58,638 nt of DNA from Akkermansia muciniphila (GTDB lineage Bacteria > Verrucomicrobiota > Verrucomicrobiia > Opitutales > Opitutaceae): positions 1 to 58,638 of the forward strand of contig CAMCZZ010000021.1 in NCBI GenBank assembly GCA_945888375.1, read 5' to 3'. The notes beneath the pieces are model-generated. The model was not told the origin of the DNA and searched no databases. It saw only the letters and a list, made by a program, of their open reading frames with translations. Of the stretch, positions 43,502 to 51,541 are shown piece after piece; position 1 is the stretch's first letter, and each line of letters opens with the position of its first letter. The translations under genes and the position numbers were made by a program.

Positions 43502-43960
43502 ATGAGCAACAAAGCCATATTCGCCAAACGCCGGGATGGTCGCGTAGCCGCCCTCCAATACCTCTATGCCTGGAGCATCAACCGCCCCGAGCATCTGCCC
43601 GACGACCTCTCGGTGTTCTTCGCCAATCTCGAGGGCGTGGACGGCAAGCCCCGCGACCATTACTCGTTTGGCGAGGAGCTCATTCACGGTGTGATCGAAC
43701 ACTCCGACGAGATCGACGGTCGGATCCGCGGTCTGGCCAAGAACTGGGACTTCGAACGCATCGCCAAAATCGACCTCGCCATCCTCCGCCTCGCTATTTT
43801 TGAGATGGTCTACCGCACCGACATCCCCCCCGTCGTCTCGATCAACGAGGCCATCGACCTCTCAAAGCTGTTCTCCAACGCGGACGCCAAGCGCTTCATC
43901 AACGGCATCCTCGACAAACTCAAGGAGCACGTCGGCCGCGACGCCCGCAAAGTTACCTGA
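43502..43960 (+). CDS. nusB: Transcription antitermination factor NusB
   Basis: 152 residues, all-helical. It starts with RRDGRVAALQYLYAWSIN and contains IAKIDLAILRLAIFEMVY and VSINEAIDLSKLFSNADAKRFINGILDKL, the RNA/S10-binding core of NusB. It acts in rRNA antitermination with NusE. The ATG begins one base after the ribH stop, the common ribH-nusB pairing. A longer frame into ribH is not needed. Confidence 0.94.
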   Translation: MSNKAIFAKRRDGRVAALQYLYAWSINRPEHLPDDLSVFFANLEGVDGKPRDHYSFGEELIHGVIEHSDEIDGRIRGLAKNWDFERIAKIDLAILRLAIFEMVYRTDIPPVVSINEAIDLSKLFSNADAKRFINGILDKLKEHVGRDARKVT

Positions 43961-43966
43961 AAAAGC

Positions 43967-44051
43967 CGGGAGCGGGTAGCCAGGAGTCGGATTCACCTGA
44001 AAACCTAACCGCCGAAGTTCGCCTCTTCCCGCTGCCCGCGACCCGCTCCCG
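43967..44051. repeat. 11-bp inverted repeat framing the ftsY leader
   Basis: CGGGAGCGGGT (43,967-43,977) and ACCCGCTCCCG (44,041-44,051) are perfect reverse complements 63 bases apart. The right arm ends directly before the ftsY ATG, so pairing in the mRNA would bury the ribosome-binding region. It could be an intergenic repeat element or a leader structure. Confidence 0.5.
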
Positions 44052-44981
44052 ATGTTCGGTCTAATCAAGAAATTTCGCGACGGCCTCGCCAAGACCGTAG
44101 CCGCCATCGCCGGCACCACCCGTGCCCTCTTCGGCGGACGCCGCATCGACGCCTCCTCGCTGGAGGAATTGGAAGAAGCCCTTATCACCGCAGACTTCGG
44201 GGTCGAGACCACCGGGGAGATCCTCGCCGAGATCAAGGAAGCCTACCGTAAGGACCCCGAGCTAAAGGGTAAGCAGGCCGCGGAGCTCGGCACCGCCGTC
44301 CTCAGTCGCGTGCTCGCGGGCAGCGCCGGCGCCCCCGAACTCCGCCGCCGCCCCGATGGCTCGCCCGCCGTCGTCGTGATGATCGGAGTGAATGGCTCCG
44401 GCAAGACCACCACCACCGCCAAACTCGCCTGGTCTCTTCAGCAGGAAGGCAAATCCGTGCTCGTCGCCGCTTGCGATACCTTTCGCGCCGCCGCCGTGGA
44501 GCAGTTAAAGACTTGGGCCGAGCGCCTCGGTCTTGATGTCGTCGCCAGCCACACCGGCGCTGACGCCGCCGCCGTGGCCTATGACGCTCTCCAAGCCGGC
44601 AAAAGCCGGGGTAAAGATGTCGTGATCATCGACACCGCCGGCCGCCTGCACACCAAGGATAATCTCATGCAGGAACTGGCCAAGATCCGCCGCGTCCTGC
44701 AAAAACTCGATCCCTCGGCGCCCCACTTTGCGTGGCTCGTGGTCGACGGTTCACTCGGCAGCAATTCCATCGAGCAGGCCCGCGTGTTTCACCAGAGTTT
44801 CGGCCTCACCGGACTGGTCGTGACCAAGCTGGATGGCACTAGCCGAGGCGGCGCCGTAGTCGGCATCTGGCGTGCGCTGAAGCTACCCATCCACTACGTC
44901 GGCCTCGGCGAACAAAAGGAGGACTTGCAGCCCTTTGCCCCCGAAGCCTACGCCCGCGCCGTCTTTGGTCTGGAAGACTAA
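44052..44981 (+). CDS. ftsY: Signal recognition particle receptor FtsY
   Basis: 309 residues. Short N-terminal basic helix then the N domain (about 30-95) and the GTPase G domain: P-loop GVNGSGKTTTTAKL (112-125), DTFRAAAVEQL, DTAGR, TKLDGTSRGG. It receives SRP-ribosome complexes at the membrane during co-translational insertion. The long acidic A domain of E. coli FtsY is absent, as in many bacteria. Upstream gap of 91 bases holds the inverted repeat described separately. Confidence 0.95.
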   Translation: MFGLIKKFRDGLAKTVAAIAGTTRALFGGRRIDASSLEELEEALITADFGVETTGEILAEIKEAYRKDPELKGKQAAELGTAVLSRVLAGSAGAPELRRRPDGSPAVVVMIGVNGSGKTTTTAKLAWSLQQEGKSVLVAACDTFRAAAVEQLKTWAERLGLDVVASHTGADAAAVAYDALQAGKSRGKDVVIIDTAGRLHTKDNLMQELAKIRRVLQKLDPSAPHFAWLVVDGSLGSNSIEQARVFHQSFGLTGLVVTKLDGTSRGGAVVGIWRALKLPIHYVGLGEQKEDLQPFAPEAYARAVFGLED

Positions 44982-45005
44982 ACTCCTGACCTTCCTCCCG
45001 CCGTG

Positions 45006-46220
45006 ATGCCGACCGACGCCCCCCTGCCGGACCGTCCCCGTCGCATTCTCCGCGTCATCCATACCCTGCGCCGCGAGGCCGGGGGCCCATCGGAATCCGT
45101 CCTCCGCTCCACGGATGCCTTGTTGAGCCTAGGCCACCTGGTGGAGGTGGTGACCCAGGATCCTCCCGGCACGCAGTCCCCCGGCGAAGGCCGTTTCCCT
45201 TTCCATCCGTTGGGTAGCCGGGACGACGCCACCCTCGGTGGCTGGTTGCGCTCCCGCCACGCCGATTTCGATGCCGTGCTGGTCCATGGGCTTTGGCAAA
45301 ACGCCGCCCCCGTCCATCGGGCGCTGCGCGGCACCGCCACGCCGTATCTGGTTTTTCCCCACGGCATGCTCGATCCGTGGTTTCGCCGCGCTTACCCGCT
45401 GAAACATCTCAAAAAACAACTTTACTGGTGGCGCCACGAAGCCGCCGCCCTCGAAGCCGCCGCCGCCGTTTGCTTCACGTGCGAAGCCGAGCGTGACCTT
45501 GCCCGCCGCACTTTCTTTCCCTACCGCGTCCGCGAGCGCGTGGTCGCTTACGGCACCGCCCGCCCACCCCGGCCCGACCCCGCCGCTCACGCCGGCCTGC
45601 TGGCCCGCTTCCCGATACTCGCCCGAGGCCCTTTCCTGCTCTTTCTCGGACGCATCCACGATAAGAAAGGCGTGCGCGAGCTCATCACCGCCTACGCCAC
45701 ATTCCGACGCGAGCACCCCGGCGCTCCCCGTTTGGTGATCGCCGGTCCCTGCGCCACCCCCGCCGAAGGCGCCAGCCTCCGGCGATTCGCCCGCGCAGCG
45801 GGACTCGGCTCAGGTGATGACCCGGTGAGCGACACCCCTCTGCTCTGGCTGCCCATGCTGGAGGACGCCCCCAAGTGGGCCGCGCTGCGCGCCTGCGAAG
45901 CCTTTGTGCTGCTTTCTCACCAGGAAAATTTCGGCTTGGCCGTGGCCGAGGCCCTCGCTTGCGGCCGGCCGGTGTTGATCAGTAACAAGGTCAATATCTG
46001 GCGCGAGATCACCGCCGACGGGGCCGGACTAGCGGGGCCGGATACCGTTGCCGGCGGCCTGGCCATGCTCCGGCAATGGGCTAGCGTGACGCCGGAAAAT
46101 CGGGCCGCCATGGGCCTGGCTGCCAGCGCGTGTTTTACCGCGCGTTTCGAAATCACCCGGGCTGCGCGCGATCTCGCCGCCGCCGTGGGCGAGGCCGCCC
46201 GCTCCCGGCAGACTTATTGA
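45006..46220 (+). CDS. GT4-family glycosyltransferase
   Basis: 404 residues from ATG 45,006 (a GTG one codon earlier is possible). GT-B fold. The N-terminal acceptor domain begins RRILRVIHTLRREAGGPSES, and the C-terminal nucleotide-sugar domain has LFLGRIHDKKGVRELI, the EX7E-type segment SHQENFGLAVAEALACGRPV and VNIWREI. It should transfer a sugar from an NDP-sugar, probably in exopolysaccharide or lipopolysaccharide assembly. It follows ftsY by 24 bases on the same strand, so co-transcription is possible. Confidence 0.88.
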   Translation: MPTDAPLPDRPRRILRVIHTLRREAGGPSESVLRSTDALLSLGHLVEVVTQDPPGTQSPGEGRFPFHPLGSRDDATLGGWLRSRHADFDAVLVHGLWQNAAPVHRALRGTATPYLVFPHGMLDPWFRRAYPLKHLKKQLYWWRHEAAALEAAAAVCFTCEAERDLARRTFFPYRVRERVVAYGTARPPRPDPAAHAGLLARFPILARGPFLLFLGRIHDKKGVRELITAYATFRREHPGAPRLVIAGPCATPAEGASLRRFARAAGLGSGDDPVSDTPLLWLPMLEDAPKWAALRACEAFVLLSHQENFGLAVAEALACGRPVLISNKVNIWREITADGAGLAGPDTVAGGLAMLRQWASVTPENRAAMGLAASACFTARFEITRAARDLAAAVGEAARSRQTY

Positions 46221-46349
46221 CCCGGATACCGCACTTATCGCGGCTCGTCTCACGCAAGCTGTTGGCCGCAGGTTGGCCGTGGATTGCTCAAGAAATCTGC
46301 TGAACAACAACTTGAGCGATACTCCTCCGGGATAATAGTGGTATCCGGG
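46221..46349. repeat. Nested inverted repeats filling a convergent gene gap
   Basis: CCCGGATACC (46,221-46,230) directly follows the glycosyltransferase stop, and its exact reverse complement GGTATCCGGG (46,340-46,349) ends one base before the stop of the convergent isomerase gene. Inside, ATTGCTCAAG (46,283-46,292) and CTTGAGCGAT (46,311-46,320) pair with one mismatch. It may act as a bidirectional transcript end or be a small MITE-like element. Confidence 0.5.
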
Positions 46350-46350
46350 A

Positions 46351-47139
46351 TTAAGGGCTCCTCGTAAACTGGTCCGGCGCGACCAGCCAGTTCACCAGCG
46401 TGGCTGCGTCGCGCAAAAAAGCCTCTTCCGTGTCACCCGGCACAAACTCGAGCAGGGCGAACCGCTCCCCCGGCAGCGTTCGCAGCATCTGCCAAAACTC
46501 CGCCCAGCGGGCCGCGCCGTCCGCCAGCGGATGCCGCTCGGCCGAAGTAGGCCACCAGTGAAAGACGTGGATGTTGTCCAGACGCGGAGCCACTGCCCGC
46601 AAGCCCTCGACGCACTCCGCCGTGGCCTCGCCGTTGTGCGGCTGCCAGCCGGTGTGCAGATTGGGATGGTCTACCTCAACGAGTAGCTGGCTAGCCGAGT
46701 CATTCGTATCCGTAAGCGTGCCGCCGTGGAATTCGGTCGCCACGCGCACGCCGACCTGCCCGGCCAGCTCCGCGATGCGCCGCAGGTCCTCGATAACCGC
46801 CCAGCGCCCGGCCTCGTCGATATCGGCCGAGCCCTTGATTCCCGGCCAGACCCGGATGCTCGGCGCGCCGAGTTCGAGCGCCGAGTCGAGCACCCGCCGA
46901 AAAGGCAGGCCGTTGGTTTCGCTCCAGCCCGCCCGGTAGTAGCTGCCATAGGCCGCTACCTGCAGGCCGGACTCCGCCGTCATCGCCCGGACCTCGCGGG
47001 CCCGCTCGATGTCGCCGTGCGGCACATGGATATCGCCGCCCCATTCGATGCCGCGCAGGCCGGCCTTGCGCACCAGGGCCACGATCTCGGCAGGCGAGAG
47101 TTTGCGGAAGGTGATCGAGACAAGCCCGGGGTGAATCAT
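46351..47139 (-). CDS. Sugar phosphate isomerase/epimerase (TIM barrel)
   Basis: 262 residues of the xylose-isomerase-like AP-endonuclease-2 family, cytoplasmic. Barrel motifs: GIEWGGDIHVPHGD, RVATEFHGG (metal Glu and His), HPNLHTGWQPHN, IHVFHWW and LLEFVPGD (metal Glu near the C-terminus). Family members isomerise keto sugars or act on inositols. It lies 54 bases downstream of the large PPi-PEPCK-like gene on the same strand and convergent with the glycosyltransferase. Substrate unknown. Confidence 0.85.
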   Translation of the reverse strand: MIHPGLVSITFRKLSPAEIVALVRKAGLRGIEWGGDIHVPHGDIERAREVRAMTAESGLQVAAYGSYYRAGWSETNGLPFRRVLDSALELGAPSIRVWPGIKGSADIDEAGRWAVIEDLRRIAELAGQVGVRVATEFHGGTLTDTNDSASQLLVEVDHPNLHTGWQPHNGEATAECVEGLRAVAPRLDNIHVFHWWPTSAERHPLADGAARWAEFWQMLRTLPGERFALLEFVPGDTEEAFLRDAATLVNWLVAPDQFTRSP

Positions 47140-47193
47140 GTCGCGATAAAAACGCCACCCGCGCGGTGCGACAAGCCCGGGCCGGGCTGATTT

Positions 47194-50100
47194 CTAGGCG
47201 CGCTTGAGGATCCTGGTGATGTCGGACGCGACGCCAGGTTCGGCACCGAGGGTGCCGTGCAGGTTCTGGATATAGGCGGGGTCCTTCGCGGCGGCGCGGG
47301 CCCGGGACACCACGCGACCGAGACGGCCCTCGATGTCGAGTTGCACGGAGACATCGGCGTAAGTCGTGCGCTTGAGGAATTTTTCCAGATAACGCGCCTG
47401 GGCATCCAGGGTGGCGGCATCAATCTGCCGCTTGGCCTCGAGCCGCGCGGCATACCAGTCGCTCTTCAACATCTCGGTTCGATCGAACAGGCGGCGCACC
47501 TCGGGCGAGGCGAGATCGTGGCCGTTCCAAGTGCCGTCGCGCATGATGCTGAGCAGAGCCTGGAGTGGCGGACAGGCGTCGGCGATCGAGCCATCGGCGA
47601 AGTAGTTTTCGGCGGCGGCCTTCATGGCTCCGACGATATTGTCCATGCCGTCGGCAAAGATCGCGGGGTCGGCGAGTTCGGGCTTGAGGTGCTCCTCCTC
47701 AAAAACGGTCGAGGGATTGCTCATCACGCGGCCCAGGAAGGTCTGGGCGAAACGCGCGGTGATGCGGTAGCCGAGGCGCGAGGCGAGCACGGTTTGGCCA
47801 TCATGAACGAAGTCCTCGCACTTTTCGAGATACCCATGATCGATGAGGTAGCGCGGCGTGCGTTCCTCGGCGCTCATGCGACACCAAAGCTCGGGCACGA
47901 GCAGGGAGACGTCGTGGTCGACGCGCAATTTGGGGCCGACCCAGCCGGCCGCAGTGGAAAAGGCGGGCAGGCCGGTGAGCAGGAACGATACGAGCGCAGC
48001 ATTCAGATCGTAGATCGGCGGGAGCGCATTGAAGGGGCCCTTGGTGAGCGCGCCCTCGGACCCGGCGCCGGTGGTCGAGGGAGATTTTCCGGTCAGGCTG
48101 GCAATGAGGTCCATGAAGGCCTCGGGCAGTTCCTGATAATGGATGGGACTGAAGACGCAGAGGGCGCGCACGCCTTTCTCGGGCGGATTCTGGCGCCGGC
48201 CCATAAGGATGGCGCCCACCGGGAAGGTGACAGGGGCGTCGGCCGGTATCCGGCGATAGAGGCGGGCTCCGATGAAGGCGAGGGCAGTGGCGCGGGGATC
48301 GAGCAGATCGGGGCGAACCTGGAGATAGCGCGGATTCTTGGTTGGCTTGCCGTCCACGATGCGGGGGTGCGAGGGCAGGACGATGTATTCGGATTCCGGC
48401 GATGCCACGAAGTCGCGCACGAGTTGCTTCACCGGCTCGGTGTAGGCGTCGAAGCCGAGGGTGTCCTCCAGCAGCTCGGCGGCGGCGGCCCGGGAGAGAG
48501 GCTCGTAATTGGAGAAGAAGGAGTTTCCGCCGGCGAAGTCCTTCTCGGCATGCTTGTCGTAACCGCGGACGACGGCGTCGTCGGGGCGCTGGAAGAGCCG
48601 GGTCTCGCAGTTGCGGACGATCTTCACAGAGGCGTCCGGCAGGGTCGCGACAGGCAGGCCGCGCACGGTGGAGGCAAGTGCGACGACGGAGGCAGTGATG
48701 TCGTCCTCGGCCTGTATTTTCACGGCAGGGAGGAAGTCGCTGCGCAGGGAAAACGTGCGCCAGCCGCCATCGGGCGCGTAGCCGACGCGCAGGAACTGGG
48801 TGGTGGCGCGAGCCCCATGGTATTTGAGTTCGTTCCCCGGGCGGCCATTGATGCTATCAACCGAGAAGTGGCGGCGCCAGTCATCACCATTCCAGGGCTT
48901 GTGGACGCGTTTGACGAGTAGCACGAGGTCGCGGATGTAGCGGGGAATGGAGCCGAGCCAGGCGTTGTAAGTGTCGGTGTAATCCGGGCTGCGGGAAAGC
49001 AGCTTCACCACGGAACCAAGTGAGCGCTGGGCCGAAAGGATGGGGCGGCCATTCGGTTTATTGAGAGCGGGGTCACGGTAGCGGTCAGAGTAGTCGCGCT
49101 TGAGGATGGCCTCGACGAGATCGAGATCACGGGCGGCATCGGAGATAAACACCGGGCCGGAGAAGGTCGCATCGGCGATGGACTTGGAGATCTCGGATTT
49201 GCCTCCTCCCGAGACGGTGCAGGGCTTGTGGCAGAGCAGCCCCTCGGCGGTGGTGCCGCGGAGACGCCAGCGGGAGGCGGGATCGGGGCGCACCATCTCG
49301 ACTTTGTAGCCGGAGGGCAGGACGTAGGTGATGCCGGGCAAAAGCTTCAGGGTGTGGGTGGGGGTTCCCGCCGGTCCCCAGGTGATGCGCTGGTCTCGCA
49401 GGTCGAAGCGTGCGTCCGCCGGGACGTAATGGATGTTAGCGTATTCGCGATCGCGGGCCCAGCCGCCTGGTTGCGGGTCGGCACGTTCACCGAGGTAGGC
49501 GAGGGCGTCCGCGAAGGCGTGGTCGACCACGGGCATGAAAGCGGAGAGCTGGAAATCCTCACCCAGATCGTAACTCGGGAACGCGAGAGCGCCGCCGGCG
49601 TGTTCCTCCTCGGCCAGACCAAGCAGGTTGGCGGCGAAGGAAATCTGGGTTTTAACCTCTTTTTTGCAGTAGCCGAAGTAGTTGTCGGAAATGATGGTCA
49701 CGACCACGCCCGAGGCGTCGCGGCAGGTGATTTTAAAAGCGACGCCGTCGTTGTAGGGCTCGTTCTCGGCTTGCCAACACATGCCGTCGCGACGCTGGCG
49801 TTCGGTGGCGTTAGCGTGGGCCGGGAGCCCGAGTTCCTTCTTGGTGAGACCATTCAGGTGGGGCGCCAGGATGATACAGCCGGTGTGGCCGGTCCAAGAC
49901 TCGGGATCGAGGGCGGCATCATGGGCCGGGAGGGCGGGGTCGCCGGCGTTGCCGAAGATATTTTCAACAAAATCGAGATTCGCCACCAGCGCTCCCGGGA
50001 TGAGGAAACGCGTCTCCATGCGGCGGGCCGGGGTGAAACCTGGCACCTCGGGCACGACGATCGGGCGAAGATACAGCGAAACGAAGGTGCGGGCCGGTTC

Positions 50101-50694
50101 GGGCTCGCGGGCGGTGAAGGGCAGGGCCAGCAGCTCGGCGGGTGGATGCAGGGCGCGGGCGAGCAGGGCAGCGAAGACGGACACGGGCACGGCCTTCTTG
50201 TCGTCCGGGATGGGCAGCCCGCCCTCGGCGACATGGAAGATACCCTGAGTGGTGCGGCGATCGGACTTAGGGTTATGGAGGATGCCGTTGTGCAGCCGGG
50301 TGGAGGTGAGGATCGAGCTCTTATGCTCGTGGGCAGCGGGCGGCAGAGAGAGGGCGCGGGCCAGGCCGGGACGGTCAAGAACCAGAGTGGCAGACGGGAG
50401 GTGCGGCACGTGACCGTGCCCCTCGAGGCTGGCGTTGAGGAAATTCTGAATCCGCTGATCGACGGGGCAAAGGTGCTTGGAGAGGATGCGGTCCTTTTCG
50501 CGACCGAGCGCGACGAGATGATCGACCAGCCGGGCAAAGGAGGCGGGATCGCCCGAATCATCGGTATGCGGCAACACTACCGGAGGCTGGCCGAGTTCGC
50601 GCAGCTTTAGATTCAAATAAGCTAGGAGCCGGGGATCCCGGGCATCCGGCAGAGCGGGTAAAAGGGCGGCGGCGGCGTGGGCTTCGGCGTGCAT
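47194..50694 (-). CDS. Large protein resembling PPi-type phosphoenolpyruvate carboxykinase
   Basis: 1,166 residues without signal peptide or membrane segment. From memory of the family, size and motifs match the ~130-kDa pyrophosphate-dependent PEP carboxykinases described from Entamoeba and Propionibacterium. It has a Cys/Lys-rich ISDNYFGYCKKEVKTQISFA segment (335-354) and a phosphate-loop-like CHKPCTVSGGGKSEISKSI (488-506). This enzyme interconverts oxaloacetate plus PPi with PEP, CO2 and phosphate. It lacks the short P-loop layout of ATP- or GTP-type PEPCK. I cannot confirm homology without a search. It begins 11 bases after a small membrane-peptide gene. Confidence 0.55.
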   Translation of the reverse strand: MHAEAHAAAALLPALPDARDPRLLAYLNLKLRELGQPPVVLPHTDDSGDPASFARLVDHLVALGREKDRILSKHLCPVDQRIQNFLNASLEGHGHVPHLPSATLVLDRPGLARALSLPPAAHEHKSSILTSTRLHNGILHNPKSDRRTTQGIFHVAEGGLPIPDDKKAVPVSVFAALLARALHPPAELLALPFTAREPEPARTFVSLYLRPIVVPEVPGFTPARRMETRFLIPGALVANLDFVENIFGNAGDPALPAHDAALDPESWTGHTGCIILAPHLNGLTKKELGLPAHANATERQRRDGMCWQAENEPYNDGVAFKITCRDASGVVVTIISDNYFGYCKKEVKTQISFAANLLGLAEEEHAGGALAFPSYDLGEDFQLSAFMPVVDHAFADALAYLGERADPQPGGWARDREYANIHYVPADARFDLRDQRITWGPAGTPTHTLKLLPGITYVLPSGYKVEMVRPDPASRWRLRGTTAEGLLCHKPCTVSGGGKSEISKSIADATFSGPVFISDAARDLDLVEAILKRDYSDRYRDPALNKPNGRPILSAQRSLGSVVKLLSRSPDYTDTYNAWLGSIPRYIRDLVLLVKRVHKPWNGDDWRRHFSVDSINGRPGNELKYHGARATTQFLRVGYAPDGGWRTFSLRSDFLPAVKIQAEDDITASVVALASTVRGLPVATLPDASVKIVRNCETRLFQRPDDAVVRGYDKHAEKDFAGGNSFFSNYEPLSRAAAAELLEDTLGFDAYTEPVKQLVRDFVASPESEYIVLPSHPRIVDGKPTKNPRYLQVRPDLLDPRATALAFIGARLYRRIPADAPVTFPVGAILMGRRQNPPEKGVRALCVFSPIHYQELPEAFMDLIASLTGKSPSTTGAGSEGALTKGPFNALPPIYDLNAALVSFLLTGLPAFSTAAGWVGPKLRVDHDVSLLVPELWCRMSAEERTPRYLIDHGYLEKCEDFVHDGQTVLASRLGYRITARFAQTFLGRVMSNPSTVFEEEHLKPELADPAIFADGMDNIVGAMKAAAENYFADGSIADACPPLQALLSIMRDGTWNGHDLASPEVRRLFDRTEMLKSDWYAARLEAKRQIDAATLDAQARYLEKFLKRTTYADVSVQLDIEGRLGRVVSRARAAAKDPAYIQNLHGTLGAEPGVASDITRILKRA

Positions 50695-50705
50695 AGGAGA
50701 GGGAG

Positions 50706-50840
50706 CTAGGGCGCAAATGGGATCAGGTTAGCGGTGCGCGGGCAGAGAAAAGCTAGGGTCATGCCGAGCAGGCCCGCAAGCCACAGGGCCAAGGCGATGA
50801 TAAAAACAACCCGAACGCGCCTGGCGCGTCCTGCCGGCAT
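50706..50840 (-). CDS. Small single-pass membrane peptide (44 residues)
   Basis: A short frame starting at ATG 50,840, beginning MPAGRARRVRVV, with a basic N-terminus, one hydrophobic helix (about residues 11-33, rich in Leu/Ala/Ile/Gly) and a short C-terminal tail ending NLIPFAP. A GAAGGTG ribosome-binding site lies five bases before the ATG, immediately after the DUF192 stop (13-base gap). The next gene starts 11 bases after its TAG. The positive-inside pattern predicts a cytoplasmic N-terminus. No family is recognised. Coding status rests on spacing, the ribosome-binding site and a clean membrane segment. Confidence 0.6.
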   Translation of the reverse strand: MPAGRARRVRVVFIIALALWLAGLLGMTLAFLCPRTANLIPFAP

Positions 50841-50853
50841 GGTTCACACCTTC

Positions 50854-51399
50854 TCAATGTGGCTCGGCCGAGTAACGCGAAGGTTTAAAACCTCTCGCGC
50901 GCAAGGCCGCGGCCACGTCCGCGAGCTTGAGTTTCATACCGGGCTTAATATTGTTTTTGGCAAACCAACCCTGCGGCGTTTCGAGGGCCAAAGTGTAGTC
51001 GCGGCCAATAGATTTCACCGGCGTTTCATCGAAGGGATACATCGGATAGACTTCGCCAAGGCTTCCATCCTCCTTGAAAAAACCAATATCCAGCGGAGTA
51101 GGCGTGCCGCGCATCCAGAAACTCATTTCCTGCGGAGCGGGATAAACAAAGACCATGCCGTCATCAGACCCAAGATCGCGGCGTCCCATCAAGCCGCGCT
51201 GCTGTTCGTCAAGGGTAACCACCAACTGCACGCGCAGGGTTTTTTCACCCACGGTGAGCGGAAACCAGGCATCGGGGCCGCGCACCTCGGACCCCGTGGC
51301 GATTTTGGCCGTGCCCGTGGTGGGCTCTGCCGCCTTTACCCAGCCGACCAACCACAAACCCGCAAGCAAGAGGAGGCACTTGGCCCAAAGAGAGGTCAT
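50854..51399 (-). CDS. DUF192 family protein, exported
   Basis: 181 residues from the ATG giving MTSLWAKCLL. Signal peptide ends near VGWVKA-AE. The DUF192 domain (about 45-165) shows VQLVVTLDEQQRGLMGRRDL, DGMVFVYP, MSFWMRGTPTPLDIGFF and ALETPQGWFAKNNIKPG. The family has a small beta fold of uncertain role, often secreted. A longer start reading through the divergent region is not supported. It heads a possible three-gene unit with the small membrane peptide and the PPi-PEPCK-like gene. Confidence 0.88.
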   Translation of the reverse strand: MTSLWAKCLLLLAGLWLVGWVKAAEPTTGTAKIATGSEVRGPDAWFPLTVGEKTLRVQLVVTLDEQQRGLMGRRDLGSDDGMVFVYPAPQEMSFWMRGTPTPLDIGFFKEDGSLGEVYPMYPFDETPVKSIGRDYTLALETPQGWFAKNNIKPGMKLKLADVAAALRARGFKPSRYSAEPH

Positions 51400-51541
51400 G
51401 CCATCGTGGTAGCCGACCTGATGCTCCACACAATCTCCTTTCGCGCTAAAAACACCCGTCGAACGCGTGCAGCGATGCCGTAGGTTTCGGATTTCACTTC
51501 CATGGGCCAAGGGTCACTTTAGACGCATTCTGTATCCCTGC

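Noticed and set aside
47257-48921. Plus-strand frames opposite the PPi-PEPCK-like gene (also 49,228-50,610)
   Set aside because: Antisense shadows; low-complexity Gly/Glu/Arg translations without domain features.
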